A stretch of 64,000 bases of DNA from an uncultured Clostridia bacterium. Its GTDB lineage: Bacteria; Bacillota; Clostridia; Christensenellales; Aristaeellaceae. Of this stretch, positions 16,223 through 25,201 are shown piece by piece; positions within the stretch are counted from its first letter, which is position 1; each line of letters opens with the position of its first letter. The stretch is from assembly GCA_934647235.1 (NCBI GenBank), contig CAKUFG010000009.1, positions 1-64,000 on the forward strand, given 5' to 3'. Under the pieces are notes generated by a model. That model was given only the letters and a program-made list of their open reading frames with translations, ran no database searches and was not told the DNA's origin. The position numbers and the translations under genes are program-made.

Positions 16223-18078
16223 GCTTTGCTCTCCTTACTCCATTGTGCAATGCGGCGTGACGCGCTCTCCGCGTCCAGCCCATGCGCGCGCAGCTGTAAT
16301 GTATGATCGCCCTGCGTGGCGCACAAGCCCTCGACGCCCAGCGTCAGCAGCGGCTTGCACACGCCATGCGCGGCACGCCAGGCCGGTACCAGGCTGCTCA
16401 GTCCGCCCGATACCACGCCTTCCTCCATTGTAACCAGCGGCGTATCCTTCAGCTGATTCAGCACGCTCTCATCCAGCGGCTGAACACAGTCCGCCGCATA
16501 TACGGCGCAGCCCAGGCCCTGCTGATCCAGCAGCTCCGCCGCGCGCATGGCCTGCCCGACCATCGCGCCGCAGGCCAGGATGGCCAGATCGTCCCCTGCC
16601 CGCAGCAGCGGCCACATGGGCGCATAGGTCTTTTCCCGCGGCCAAACAGCCACATTTTCGGTTTCCGTCTTGCCATAGCGAATAGCAGCAGGCGCATCCA
16701 GCGTCAGCGCATAGCGAATCATGGCCTGCAGCTCATCGCATGTGGCGGCGTTGAGCACCGTCAGCCCCGGCATCTGCGTCAAAAACGCATTGCCGTACAC
16801 GCCCTGATGCGTCACGCCGTCTTCAATCAGCCCCGCGCGGTCCACCAGGAAACACACCGGCAGATGCTGCTCGCACACGTCCAGCAGGATCTGATCATAC
16901 GCGCGCTGCAGAAAGCTGTCGTAAATCGCCACAAATGGGCGCGCGCCGCCTGCCGCCAGGCCCGCAGCCATGGTGACGGCATGCTCCTCGGCAATGCCTA
17001 CATCGTACAGGCGATCCGGATAACGGCTGGCAAACTCGCCAAGCCCCGTGCTGCCCGTCATGGCGGCCGTCACGGCCACAATGCGGGGATCCTTTGCAGC
17101 CAGGGCGCACAGCGCGCCGCCTGCCGCCCTGCCCATGGATTTGCCCGCAGGGGTGAGCGGCTCGCCGGTATGCACATCGAAGGGCGGCGTGCCGTGCAGG
17201 CGGGTCGGATCGCTCTCCGCCTGGGAATAGCCGCGTCCCTTTTTTGTAACCACATGAATCAGCACCGGCTCGTCCAGCTGCCGCGCGCGGCGGAACAGCC
17301 GCTCCAGCCCTGAGATATCGCGCCCATCCACCGGGCCAAGATAGTGAAAGCCCAGCGAGTCGAACAGCCGATCCTGCACAAAGATATTGCGCAGCGAATT
17401 CTTGATGCGCTGAAAGAAATCATGCAGGCTGTTGCCAACTACAGGAATACGGCGCAGAAAATCGCCGACTGCGTGCTTGGCCTCAAACCACCCCTTGCTG
17501 GAGCGCATGTGCGTAAGATATCGCGAAACCGCGCCCACGTTGCGCGAGATGCTCATGCCGTTATCGTTGAGCACCACGATCATGCGCAGCTTGCTGCTGC
17601 CCGCGTCGCTGAGGGCCTCATAGCACATGCCGCCCGTCAGCGCGCCGTCGCCCACGACGGCCACCACGTTCTGGCTGCCGCCCGAGAGGTCTCTCGCCCG
17701 CGCCATGCCGACCGCCGCCGATATGGCCGTGGATGCGTGGCCGGTATCGAAGGCGTCGTAGGGGCTTTCCTCCCTGCGGGGGAAGCCCGCCAGCCCGCCG
17801 AACTGCCGCAGGGTGTCAAAGCTGTCCGCGCGGCCCGTCAGCAGCTTATGGGCATAACACTGATGCCCCACGTCAAAAATCAAAGCGTCCTTTGGAAAGT
17901 CAAACGCGCGATGCAGGGCGATGGTCAGCTCCACCACCCCCAGGTTGGAGGCCAGATGGCCGCCGTTGCGCGACACGCTGTCGATGATGCGCGCGCGCAG
18001 CTCCTGCGCCAGCACGGGCAGCTCCTTGCGGGACAGGCGCCTGACGTCCTCGGAAGAATGAATCCGCTCTAAAACCAT
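16219..18078 (-). CDS. dxs: 1-deoxy-D-xylulose-5-phosphate synthase
   Basis: 619 residues. Thiamine-diphosphate enzyme that condenses pyruvate and glyceraldehyde-3-phosphate, the first step of the MEP isoprenoid pathway. Visible motifs are NGGHLASNLGVVELTIALH, FDVGHQCYAHKLLTGR, the ThDP motif GDGALTGGMCYEAL and the transketolase segment DVGIAEEHAVTMAAGLA. I start it at ATG 18078 (MVLERIHSSEDVR) with AAGGAG upstream and a consensus promoter just before; the open frame further upstream overlaps that promoter. Confidence 0.95.
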   Translation of the reverse strand: MVLERIHSSEDVRRLSRKELPVLAQELRARIIDSVSRNGGHLASNLGVVELTIALHRAFDFPKDALIFDVGHQCYAHKLLTGRADSFDTLRQFGGLAGFPRREESPYDAFDTGHASTAISAAVGMARARDLSGGSQNVVAVVGDGALTGGMCYEALSDAGSSKLRMIVVLNDNGMSISRNVGAVSRYLTHMRSSKGWFEAKHAVGDFLRRIPVVGNSLHDFFQRIKNSLRNIFVQDRLFDSLGFHYLGPVDGRDISGLERLFRRARQLDEPVLIHVVTKKGRGYSQAESDPTRLHGTPPFDVHTGEPLTPAGKSMGRAAGGALCALAAKDPRIVAVTAAMTGSTGLGEFASRYPDRLYDVGIAEEHAVTMAAGLAAGGARPFVAIYDSFLQRAYDQILLDVCEQHLPVCFLVDRAGLIEDGVTHQGVYGNAFLTQMPGLTVLNAATCDELQAMIRYALTLDAPAAIRYGKTETENVAVWPREKTYAPMWPLLRAGDDLAILACGAMVGQAMRAAELLDQQGLGCAVYAADCVQPLDESVLNQLKDTPLVTMEEGVVSGGLSSLVPAWRAAHGVCKPLLTLGVEGLCATQGDHTLQLRAHGLDAESASRRIAQWSKESKA

Positions 18079-18106
18079 AGCTTGCTCCTTGCCGTTTTGC
18101 CCGCTT

Positions 18107-18135
18107 ATTATACCATACCTGGGCGGCGCTGTAAA
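18107..18135 (-). promoter_or_regulatory. promoter of dxs-tlyA
   Basis: TTTACA (18135-18130), 17 bp, TATAAT (18112-18107) on the minus strand, 29 bases before the dxs ATG. Confidence 0.85.
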
Positions 18136-18243
18136 CGCCCGGCGTTCGCGCGCATTTTCACGCTTTCCGCCCCATTGCAGGATTTTTGGCACACGGTGTA
18201 GAATAGATGTATGATTCACTTCAGGATCAAGGAGGATCATGCC

Positions 18244-20040
18244 TTGAAATGTCCACAATGCGGGCGCTGGAACCGCGCCACGCTTGAAAAATGCTTTTAC
18301 TGCGGCGCACCGCTGCCCAAGCCTGACGCGCAGAGCGCCAACATCTGGCGCAGCGAAAACAGCGATGTGCCCAAGCCGCCATCTACCGTCATTTACTCAA
18401 TAGAAAACGACGAGCGCACCGTGCCGCGCCCCGACGAGCGCGATCAGCTGGCCGGCGAAATGCAAAGCCTGCACACCCGCCGCAAACGCGGCGAGGAGCA
18501 GCAGCGCCGCATCCGCCGCGACAGCCTGGCGGGCGGCTATGCGCCAACCTCCCGCAGCGTATACACGCAGTCGCGCTCCACGCGCATATACGACGCGCTG
18601 GATGATGTGGACGGCCGCGATCTGACCCCCGAGGGCGACGTCCGCCCCGACGCCATCCCGGCCCCGCCGCGTCAGGAGCCCTTCCAGTACGATGATATCG
18701 AGGAGCCGCCGGCCTATCAGCCGCTGTGGGATGACAGCTATCGCCCGCGTCCGCGCGCGCACGGCATGTCCCCGCGCAGGATGCGCCATGTCCGCGCCTT
18801 CGGCCTGCGGCGCATTCTGCCCTATCTGGCGCTTGTGCTGCTCATCGGCGGCCTGCTGGCGTGCGGATATCTGTTCATCCTCAAGCCCGCGCGCGAAAAC
18901 AAGGCCCCCTCCTTGCAGGAGCAGGCCATCATTTCCTCCTCCATCATGAACGATATGGCGGCGCACACCATCCTGATTCCCGCCGAAGAGGGCGCGCAGA
19001 TCTACATCAAGGAGCTGCGCAAATCCTACATCGTCACCGGCGGCTACGTCACGGTGGAGGTGCCCGATTATCAGTGGTACGAGCTGAACAACAACATCAC
19101 CACGCCCACGCTGGACGTGACGCTGACCCCCTACATCAAAACCAGCGCGGGCGAGCAGAAGCTGATGGAGCCCATTCAGTACACCATCGACGTGCCGCTG
19201 TCCCCCATCACGCTGGTAACGCCCGATACCACCTATGTAAACGTCTCCACCTCGCCCTATGTGATCAAGTTCAAGGTAGAGCAGAACTCCACCGTGTTCA
19301 TCAACGGCGAGGATTATTCCAGCTTCGTCAACACCCAGGATGGCTACATCAGCTACAACGCCACGGTGCAGGCCATTGGCGAAAACAAGTTTGAAATCGT
19401 GGTCAACTGCCAGTATTACCGCGAAAACCGCATCACGCTGACGCTGTACCGCGCGCCGCAGGATATCCCGCTGGAGCTGAGCTCCACCCTGGGCAGCACC
19501 AGCGCCCAAAGCCTGATGACCATCCGCGGCACGACCATTCCGGGCGCTACGATCACCATTTCCACGCCCTATCAGGATCTGGACACCTCCAGCCTGAACG
19601 CCACGGGCGATTTCTCCTTCCAGGCGCAGTTCAACAAGATCGGCACCAATACCATCATCATCACCGCCGAGAAGGACGGCCACAGCGCCACGCTGACAAA
19701 GGATGTGTACTATGTGCCCTATTCCAGCACCTACACGCCCAAGGCTTGGCCCATGGATGCAACCAACTACATCGAGTATCTGAACAACACTGCCATGCGC
19801 GTAGCGCGCACGCAGATTTATCTGTGCCAGGGCACCATTGTTGAAATCCTGAGCAACAAGCCGCAGCTGGCCCTGATGGATACCGACGAATCCGAAAGCG
19901 GCGAACGGCTGGTGCTGCTTGAAAACATGTCCAGCGATACCTGGGTGGTGGGCGAGCGCTATCGCGTATACGCCGACGCCTACGGCGTGTATGACGGCAA
20001 GCCGCGCCTGGTGGGCCGCTATACCTACGATCCAAGATAA
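18244..20040 (+). CDS. zinc-ribbon membrane protein with Ig-like extracellular part
   Basis: 598 residues from a TTG start at 18244, chosen because AAGGAGG lies 8 bases upstream and the protein then begins directly with the zinc ribbon, MKCPQCGRWNRATLEKC (CxxC...CxxC, residues 3-21). A long charged, Arg-rich cytoplasmic linker follows (about 25-195), then one membrane helix (about 200-220, ILPYLALVLLIGGLLACGYL). The outer part is beta-rich with repeated Ig/bacterial-adhesin-like segments (TIRGTTIPGATITIS). A TTGCAG-18-TAGAAT promoter candidate lies upstream, divergent from dxs. Function unknown; the topology suggests an envelope-linked sensor or scaffold. Confidence 0.8.
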   Translation: MKCPQCGRWNRATLEKCFYCGAPLPKPDAQSANIWRSENSDVPKPPSTVIYSIENDERTVPRPDERDQLAGEMQSLHTRRKRGEEQQRRIRRDSLAGGYAPTSRSVYTQSRSTRIYDALDDVDGRDLTPEGDVRPDAIPAPPRQEPFQYDDIEEPPAYQPLWDDSYRPRPRAHGMSPRRMRHVRAFGLRRILPYLALVLLIGGLLACGYLFILKPARENKAPSLQEQAIISSSIMNDMAAHTILIPAEEGAQIYIKELRKSYIVTGGYVTVEVPDYQWYELNNNITTPTLDVTLTPYIKTSAGEQKLMEPIQYTIDVPLSPITLVTPDTTYVNVSTSPYVIKFKVEQNSTVFINGEDYSSFVNTQDGYISYNATVQAIGENKFEIVVNCQYYRENRITLTLYRAPQDIPLELSSTLGSTSAQSLMTIRGTTIPGATITISTPYQDLDTSSLNATGDFSFQAQFNKIGTNTIIITAEKDGHSATLTKDVYYVPYSSTYTPKAWPMDATNYIEYLNNTAMRVARTQIYLCQGTIVEILSNKPQLALMDTDESESGERLVLLENMSSDTWVVGERYRVYADAYGVYDGKPRLVGRYTYDPR

Positions 20041-20063
20041 AAGCAAAAGCGCTTCATAAAAAA

Positions 20064-20097
20064 GCAGCGGGCGGAGAGTCTTTCTCCGTCCGCTGTT
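20064..20097. terminator. bidirectional terminator
   Basis: GCAGCGGGCGGAGA / TCTCCGTCCGCTGTTTGC hairpin flanked by AAAAAA on the left, between the convergent zinc-ribbon gene and the DUF4349 gene. It serves best for the minus-strand transcript. Confidence 0.78.
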
Positions 20098-20108
20098 TGC
20101 TGCGCAGT

Positions 20109-21317
20109 TTACTTGCGCTGCTTCTTCGTCTTTCTGCGGATCACACGAATGATCACAATCACCACGCCCAGCGCCGCCAGCCAGGGCAGCGCCGCCACAA
20201 AGAACACCGCGAAGCCCTGCGCCGCGCGGCCGGCCGCCTCCAGAGAGGCCTTTACCGCGTTGGCAATGCGCTGTCCCAGGGGCACGTTTTCCTCCTCCAC
20301 GGCCTCGGCGTTGGACAGCTCCCGGATGGTCACATACACATAGGAGTTGTTCACGCGGCTGTCATAGCCGTTCAGCTGACCGGTGTAGGAGTCGATCATG
20401 TACTGGGTGTCGCTGATCGCGTTTTCCAGCTCGATCAGGTCGCTGGTCGTCTCGGCCTTTTCCATCAGCTGCAGAAGCCGCGCCATCTTGGTTTTCTGCG
20501 TATCCAGGCGGGACTGCACATCGTAGTAGGTGTCGCTTACATCGTCGCTGCTATCGGAATAATTGCTCACGCCGCCGATATCGTTGGCCCCAGCCACAAA
20601 GGCGTCCAGCTTTTCAGACGGGATGCGCAGCGTCAGATTGGCCCGGCGCAGGCTGCCCGCGCTTCGATCTCCAGACATGTTCAGGCTTTCCACCGTGCCG
20701 CCGTAAGTGCTCACCAGCGTGCTCAGCGCCGCGTAGGCCGCATCATACTGCTGGGTGCGGATGGTGAAATTGACCGTGCGGATGATCTTGCTGGTCTGCT
20801 CCGCAGCCGCCTGCGGGGCCGCGCTCTCATTGATGCTGCCCAGGGCGGCGGACTTGAGCATATAGCCGCCCGCGCTTGTATTCTCATCGCTGAAGCCCGC
20901 GCCGCTGTCGTAGTCGGCCGTCATGCTATATTGGTAGGCATCGTCCGATGCACGGTACTGCGCGGCAGGCTTGCTGCTCTCCATCCCCCAGCCGTTCAGC
21001 GTGCTGATTGCCGTGCCGCCCGCCACAAAGATCACCGCCGCTGCGGTGGCCAGCGCGCGCTTCCAGGGGAAACGCCGCTTCTCGTTCTGCTCGTTCATCC
21101 GTCTCTCCTCCTCACGAATCATGGCTCGCCATCCCTGCGAGAAGGTCTCGGGCACAGTTTCATCCGCATCCATCCCTTGCATATCGCGCTGGATCTGCAG
21201 CGCCAGCGCGCAATCCGGGCACTGCGCAGCGTGCTGTTCCATTTCATCCCGCTGCGCCTGCGTCAGCTTCTCCCAGGGGGTATCGAGAAGCAAGGCAAAT
21301 GCTTTACAATCCATCAT
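20109..21317 (-). CDS. DUF4349 protein with N-terminal anti-sigma zinc finger
   Basis: 402 residues. The N-terminus has the zf-HC2 signature HAAQCPDC (about residues 29-36) used by anti-sigma factors to hold ECF sigma factors. One membrane helix follows (about 85-105), then a DUF4349 extracytoplasmic domain (about 160-350, IRTVNFTIRTQQYDAAYAAL, coiled coil DTQKTKMARLLQLMEKAE) and a second, C-terminal helix (about 370-392) with a basic end. Its start overlaps the sigma factor stop by 4 bases. I infer that it senses an envelope signal and releases the sigma factor; the ligand is unknown. Confidence 0.85.
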   Translation of the reverse strand: MMDCKAFALLLDTPWEKLTQAQRDEMEQHAAQCPDCALALQIQRDMQGMDADETVPETFSQGWRAMIREEERRMNEQNEKRRFPWKRALATAAAVIFVAGGTAISTLNGWGMESSKPAAQYRASDDAYQYSMTADYDSGAGFSDENTSAGGYMLKSAALGSINESAAPQAAAEQTSKIIRTVNFTIRTQQYDAAYAALSTLVSTYGGTVESLNMSGDRSAGSLRRANLTLRIPSEKLDAFVAGANDIGGVSNYSDSSDDVSDTYYDVQSRLDTQKTKMARLLQLMEKAETTSDLIELENAISDTQYMIDSYTGQLNGYDSRVNNSYVYVTIRELSNAEAVEEENVPLGQRIANAVKASLEAAGRAAQGFAVFFVAALPWLAALGVVIVIIRVIRRKTKKQRK

Positions 21318-21889
21318 TTTTGCCTCCCTTCATTTTCTTTGACGGATGGGCGGCCGTTTTGTTCCGCCTGTTTTACAAAATTTTTCACTTTTTCACGGGC
21401 TCGGTTGATGCGGCTCTTGATCGTGCCCTCAGGCTGCTGCAGGGCGTCGGCGATCTCCTCGTAGGATAGCTGCTGGAACTCGCGCAGCACCAGCGCGGCG
21501 CGCTGATCCTCGGGCAGCTGCTCCATGGCCTGCTTGACCAGTTCACAGCGCTCCTTGTGCTCCAATTGCTCATACGCGCGCTCGGCTGCTGCATCGGGCA
21601 CGTCGAAGCCGCCCTCGCGCAGGGTATCCAGCGATACCACGCCGCGCCGGCGGCGCAGCTCATCTATACAGGTATTATAGGCAATGCGATAGAGCCATGT
21701 TTTGGGGCTGGCGTCGTCGCGGAACCGGTCAAAGGCGCGGAACGCGCGCAGCAGCGCCTCCTGGGCGCAATCCTGCGCATCCTCGCGGCTGCCCATCATG
21801 CGCAGGCACAGCAGATAAATCGGGCGCTCATACTCCGCCGCCATCGCCTCAAACTGCTCCGCGCGGCTGCGCGGATGAAACAGACTCAT
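21314..21889 (-). CDS. ECF RNA polymerase sigma factor
   Basis: 191 residues, start ATG 21889 with AAAGGAAG upstream. Region 2 (about 20-90: YERPIYLLCLRMMGSREDAQ, then SPKTWLYRIAYNTCIDELRR) and region 4 (about 120-170: LPEDQRAALVLREFQQLSYE and GTIKSRINRAREK) are complete. It is coupled to the anti-sigma/DUF4349 gene. An extended -10, TGCTATAAT, near 21925-21933 may drive the pair. The regulon is unknown. Confidence 0.93.
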   Translation of the reverse strand: MSLFHPRSRAEQFEAMAAEYERPIYLLCLRMMGSREDAQDCAQEALLRAFRAFDRFRDDASPKTWLYRIAYNTCIDELRRRRGVVSLDTLREGGFDVPDAAAERAYEQLEHKERCELVKQAMEQLPEDQRAALVLREFQQLSYEEIADALQQPEGTIKSRINRAREKVKNFVKQAEQNGRPSVKENEGRQK

Positions 21890-21963
21890 GCCGTCACTTC
21901 CTTTCTTGCTTACGGTTTGCTCATTATAGCAGAAATCTGCAAAAAGTGCGAGTAAAATGTTAT

Positions 21964-21992
21964 TTGACAATCTCTGCCTGAAATATTATACT
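21964..21992 (+). promoter_or_regulatory. promoter of galE
   Basis: TTGACA (21964-21969), 17 bp, TATACT (21987-21992), 31 bases before the galE ATG, with GAGGAGGGG as ribosome site. Confidence 0.88.
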
Positions 21993-22022
21993 ATACCCGG
22001 ATCAAAAAGAGGAGGGGTTTCC

Positions 22023-23042
22023 ATGCGTTTTTTGCTCACCGGCGGCGCCGGCTATATCGGCTCCCACACCTGCGTCAGCCTGCTGGATGCGGGCCACGAA
22101 GTGGTCGTATTGGATAATTTTGTCAATAGCTGTCCCGAGGCCATTGCCCGTGTGGAAAAGATCACCGGCAAGTCCATCACCCTGCACGAGGGCGATTGCT
22201 GCGACGCGGCGTTTGTCAGCAGCGTTTTTGATAAGGAGCATATCGACGGCGTGGTGCACTTTGCGGGCCTGAAGGCTGTGGGCGAATCCGTGCGCATCCC
22301 GCTCAATTATTATCAGAACAACCTGGGCGCTACCATGACGCTGTGCCGCGTGATGGCGGAGCACCATGTAAAGCGCATTGTATTTTCCAGCTCCGCCACC
22401 GTGTACGGCGACAGCAAGGAAGTGCCCTTCAACGAAAGTCTGCCCATGGGCGAGTGCACCAATCCCTACGGCTGGACCAAATGGATGAGCGAGCGAATTA
22501 TGCGCGATATGGCCTTTGCTGATCCCGAGTGGACGGTGGTACTGCTGCGCTACTTCAACCCCGTCGGCGCGCATGAGAGCGGCCTGATCGGCGAGGATCC
22601 CTCCGGTATTCCCAACAACCTGATGCCCTTCATCTGTCAGACAGCAGCCGGCGTGCGCGACAGGCTGAGCATCTTCGGCAACGATTATCCCACCCCGGAC
22701 GGCACCTGCGTGCGCGATTACATCCATGTGATGGATCTTGCGGACGGCCATGTAAAGGCGCTGGAATACGCCATGGATCATCAGGGCACCGAGATCTTCA
22801 ACCTGGGCACCGGCGAGGGCTACAGCGTATATCAGATGGTAGCTGCCTTTGAGCGCGCCAACCACCTGACCCTCCCCCATGTGGACGCGCCGCGCCGGCC
22901 GGGCGATATCGCCGTATCCTATGCCGATCCCGCCAAGGCCAGGGCCGTGCTGCACTGGCAGGCCAAGCGCACGCTGGACGATATGTGCCGCGATGCGTGG
23001 AACTGGCAGTCCCGCAATCCGCACGGCTATCGCAAGGCGTAA
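22023..23042 (+). CDS. galE: UDP-glucose 4-epimerase
   Basis: 339 residues, start ATG 22023. NAD-binding Rossmann start LLTGGAGYIGSHTCVSLLDA, catalytic SSSATVYG (Ser near residue 123) and the YxxxK pair in NPYGWTKWMSERI (near 148-152). It interconverts UDP-glucose and UDP-galactose for the Leloir pathway and envelope glycans. It is a single-gene transcript with its own promoter and terminator. Confidence 0.95.
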   Translation: MRFLLTGGAGYIGSHTCVSLLDAGHEVVVLDNFVNSCPEAIARVEKITGKSITLHEGDCCDAAFVSSVFDKEHIDGVVHFAGLKAVGESVRIPLNYYQNNLGATMTLCRVMAEHHVKRIVFSSSATVYGDSKEVPFNESLPMGECTNPYGWTKWMSERIMRDMAFADPEWTVVLLRYFNPVGAHESGLIGEDPSGIPNNLMPFICQTAAGVRDRLSIFGNDYPTPDGTCVRDYIHVMDLADGHVKALEYAMDHQGTEIFNLGTGEGYSVYQMVAAFERANHLTLPHVDAPRRPGDIAVSYADPAKARAVLHWQAKRTLDDMCRDAWNWQSRNPHGYRKA

Positions 23043-23083
23043 TCGCTTGCGTTAATCAAACAATCAATCTAAGAATAGCCAAA

Positions 23084-23107
23084 CAGCCATCCCGCTTGGG
23101 ATGGCTG
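23084..23107. terminator. hairpin between galE and the nucleoside ABC operon
   Basis: A perfect 10-bp stem, CAGCCATCCC-GCTT-GGGATGGCTG, between convergent genes. T-runs on both sides are short, so it is probably a weak two-way terminator. Confidence 0.7.
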
Positions 23108-23129
23108 CTTATTATCCGTAATTTTCGCC

Positions 23130-24071
23130 TTACCTTGCCCCTTTATCGTAGGGAACGCCCTCCGCCTTGGGCGCGCGGGAGTTCTTGGAGGTCAGGATCA
23201 GCACGATCAGGGAGAAGATATAAGGCAGCATGTTGTACACGTTGCTGGGCAGGTTCAGCCGCTGCAGGAAATCAAAGCCCGTGTACACATTGCCCAGCGC
23301 GCGGAAGAAGCCAAACAGCAGCGCCGCCAGGGCGATGCGGATGGGCTTCCACTGGCCGAAGATCATCACCGCCAGCGCCAGGAAGCCAAAGCCGGCCACG
23401 CCGTTTTCAAACTTCCATTCGCTCACGCCTGCGGTGATATACACCAGGCCGCCGATGCCGCCCAGCAGGCCGGAAATCAGCACGCCCGCATAGCGCATCT
23501 TATACACATTGATGCCCACCGAGTCCGCCGCCTGCGGATGCTCGCCGCACGCCTGCAGGCGCAGGCCAAAGCGCGTTTTGTTCAGCACCACATAGCTGGC
23601 AATCAGCAGAATCAGCGCCAGCAGCATGAACCAGTTGAACTCAAAGCTGCCGATATTGACCAGGAAGGCCTTCTTGGCGTTGATATACTGGATGGTGGAG
23701 GACACGTTGTCGGGGTTGGCGGCCGTGTTCAGGGCCTTTACGATGACCGTCGCCAGCGCCGTGCCCATCAGGTTCATCGCCGTGCCAACCAGCGTCTGAT
23801 CGGCGCTGAAGTTGATGGCCGCCACAGCCAGCAGCAGGGAATAAAGCATGCCGAAGATCACCGCAGCCAGGATGGACAGGCTGATTACCGTCAGCGCGGA
23901 AGCGCCCACGGGCAGCCATTTCATCATCAGCGCGCCGCCCAGCGCGCCAAACACCATGATGCCCTCCAGGCCGATGTTGATCACGCCCGAATGCTCGGAG
24001 AAGCAGCCGCCCAGCGCAACCAGCATCAATACGGAAGCAAAGATGAGCATGTACTGAATCAGCAGGATCAT
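23130..24071 (-). CDS. nucleoside-type ABC transporter permease (YufQ/NupQ-like)
   Basis: 313 residues, about 8-10 membrane helices, BPD_transp_2 family. Typical segments are HSGVINIGLEGIMVFGALGG near residue 27 and LQACGEHPQAADSVGINVYK near 175, the latter being the ATPase-contact loop. It overlaps the upstream permease by 4 bases. Together with the next three genes it forms a Bmp-type importer like the guanosine transporter NupNOPQ of B. subtilis. Confidence 0.9.
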   Translation of the reverse strand: MILLIQYMLIFASVLMLVALGGCFSEHSGVINIGLEGIMVFGALGGALMMKWLPVGASALTVISLSILAAVIFGMLYSLLLAVAAINFSADQTLVGTAMNLMGTALATVIVKALNTAANPDNVSSTIQYINAKKAFLVNIGSFEFNWFMLLALILLIASYVVLNKTRFGLRLQACGEHPQAADSVGINVYKMRYAGVLISGLLGGIGGLVYITAGVSEWKFENGVAGFGFLALAVMIFGQWKPIRIALAALLFGFFRALGNVYTGFDFLQRLNLPSNVYNMLPYIFSLIVLILTSKNSRAPKAEGVPYDKGAR

Positions 24072-25201
24072 TGCTTATCGCCTCCCTTTTCAAGCGCCGC
24101 GCGCTTCTCGTTGGCCTTGGCGATGCGGCTGTTCATAAAGCGGCGGATAAAGAGCACAAAGCCGCACAGGTAGATAATCACAGAGGAAATGAAATCCGAA
24201 ATCTGGGAGCAGTACATGGTCTTATCCACATACGCGCCGCCGTTGGTGATATGCTGGATGAAGAAGGACGCGAAGATCGTGCCGATGGGACTCAGGCCGC
24301 CCAGGAAAGCAGCGGCGATGCCGTTGAAGCCCATCGCCGGGACGGAGGACTGCGTGCAGCTCCACTCCTCAAAGCCGGTCAGATACAGCATGGCCGCGCC
24401 CGCGCCCGCCAGCGCGCCCGCAATGGCCATGGCCAGGATGATATTGAACTTTCCTCGCATGCCGCAGTACTTGGCCGCGTGACGGTTCAGACCCGTGGCG
24501 CGCAGCTCGTAGCCCAGGCGCGTCTTGGCCAGCAGCACCCAGATGGCAATGGCGCACAGGATGGCCAGCGGGATGGCGATGGTCACGTTGGCGTTGTTGT
24601 TAAACAGCTTTTCCAGGCCCAGGCTGGGCAGCGCCGCAGCAGCGTTGGTACGCCTGAGGTTCAGCGTGTAGGGGCTGGTGGGGTCCTTCACCTGGGACAG
24701 CAGAGTGTTGACCGTGTAGAGGCTGATCCAGTTGAGCATGATGCAGGAAATAACCTCGTTTACGTTGCAATACGCCTTGAGCGCGCCGGAGATGGCGCCC
24801 AGCATCGCGCCGCACACGATGGCCGCCAGCAGGCACACCCACCAGGGCAGCTGCAGCGCCAGCGCACAGTACAGGCTTGCGCCCGCGCCGGCCACATACT
24901 GGCCCGCCGCGCCGATATTGAACAGGCCTACCTTATAGGCAAACAGCACCGACAGCGCGCACATCAGCAGCGGCGCGGTCTTTACCAGCGTGGAGCCCAG
25001 ATATTTCAGCTGGGTCTTGGGGCGGCTGTAGGTCCAGAAATTCTTCAGAACCGTCAGGATGGCCTCCGTCGCGCCGGAGGGATTGATAATCAGCAGCGCG
25101 ACATAGCCGATCAGCACGCCTGCGACAATGCACAGCAGCGATGCAAGCAGCGTCTGCACTGCAGGGATCTGCAGCCAAGAAGTATGCTTTTTATTTTGCA
25201 C
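24068..25201 (-). CDS. nucleoside-type ABC transporter permease (YufP/NupP-like)
   Basis: 377 residues, BPD_transp_2 family, multiple membrane helices. It shows the usual LFNIGAAGQYVAGAGASLYC near residue 92 and LRATGLNRHAAKYCGMRGKF near 230. It overlaps the ATPase gene by 11 bases and the second permease by 4, so all three are tightly coupled. Confidence 0.9.
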   Translation of the reverse strand: MQNKKHTSWLQIPAVQTLLASLLCIVAGVLIGYVALLIINPSGATEAILTVLKNFWTYSRPKTQLKYLGSTLVKTAPLLMCALSVLFAYKVGLFNIGAAGQYVAGAGASLYCALALQLPWWVCLLAAIVCGAMLGAISGALKAYCNVNEVISCIMLNWISLYTVNTLLSQVKDPTSPYTLNLRRTNAAAALPSLGLEKLFNNNANVTIAIPLAILCAIAIWVLLAKTRLGYELRATGLNRHAAKYCGMRGKFNIILAMAIAGALAGAGAAMLYLTGFEEWSCTQSSVPAMGFNGIAAAFLGGLSPIGTIFASFFIQHITNGGAYVDKTMYCSQISDFISSVIIYLCGFVLFIRRFMNSRIAKANEKRAALEKGGDKQ

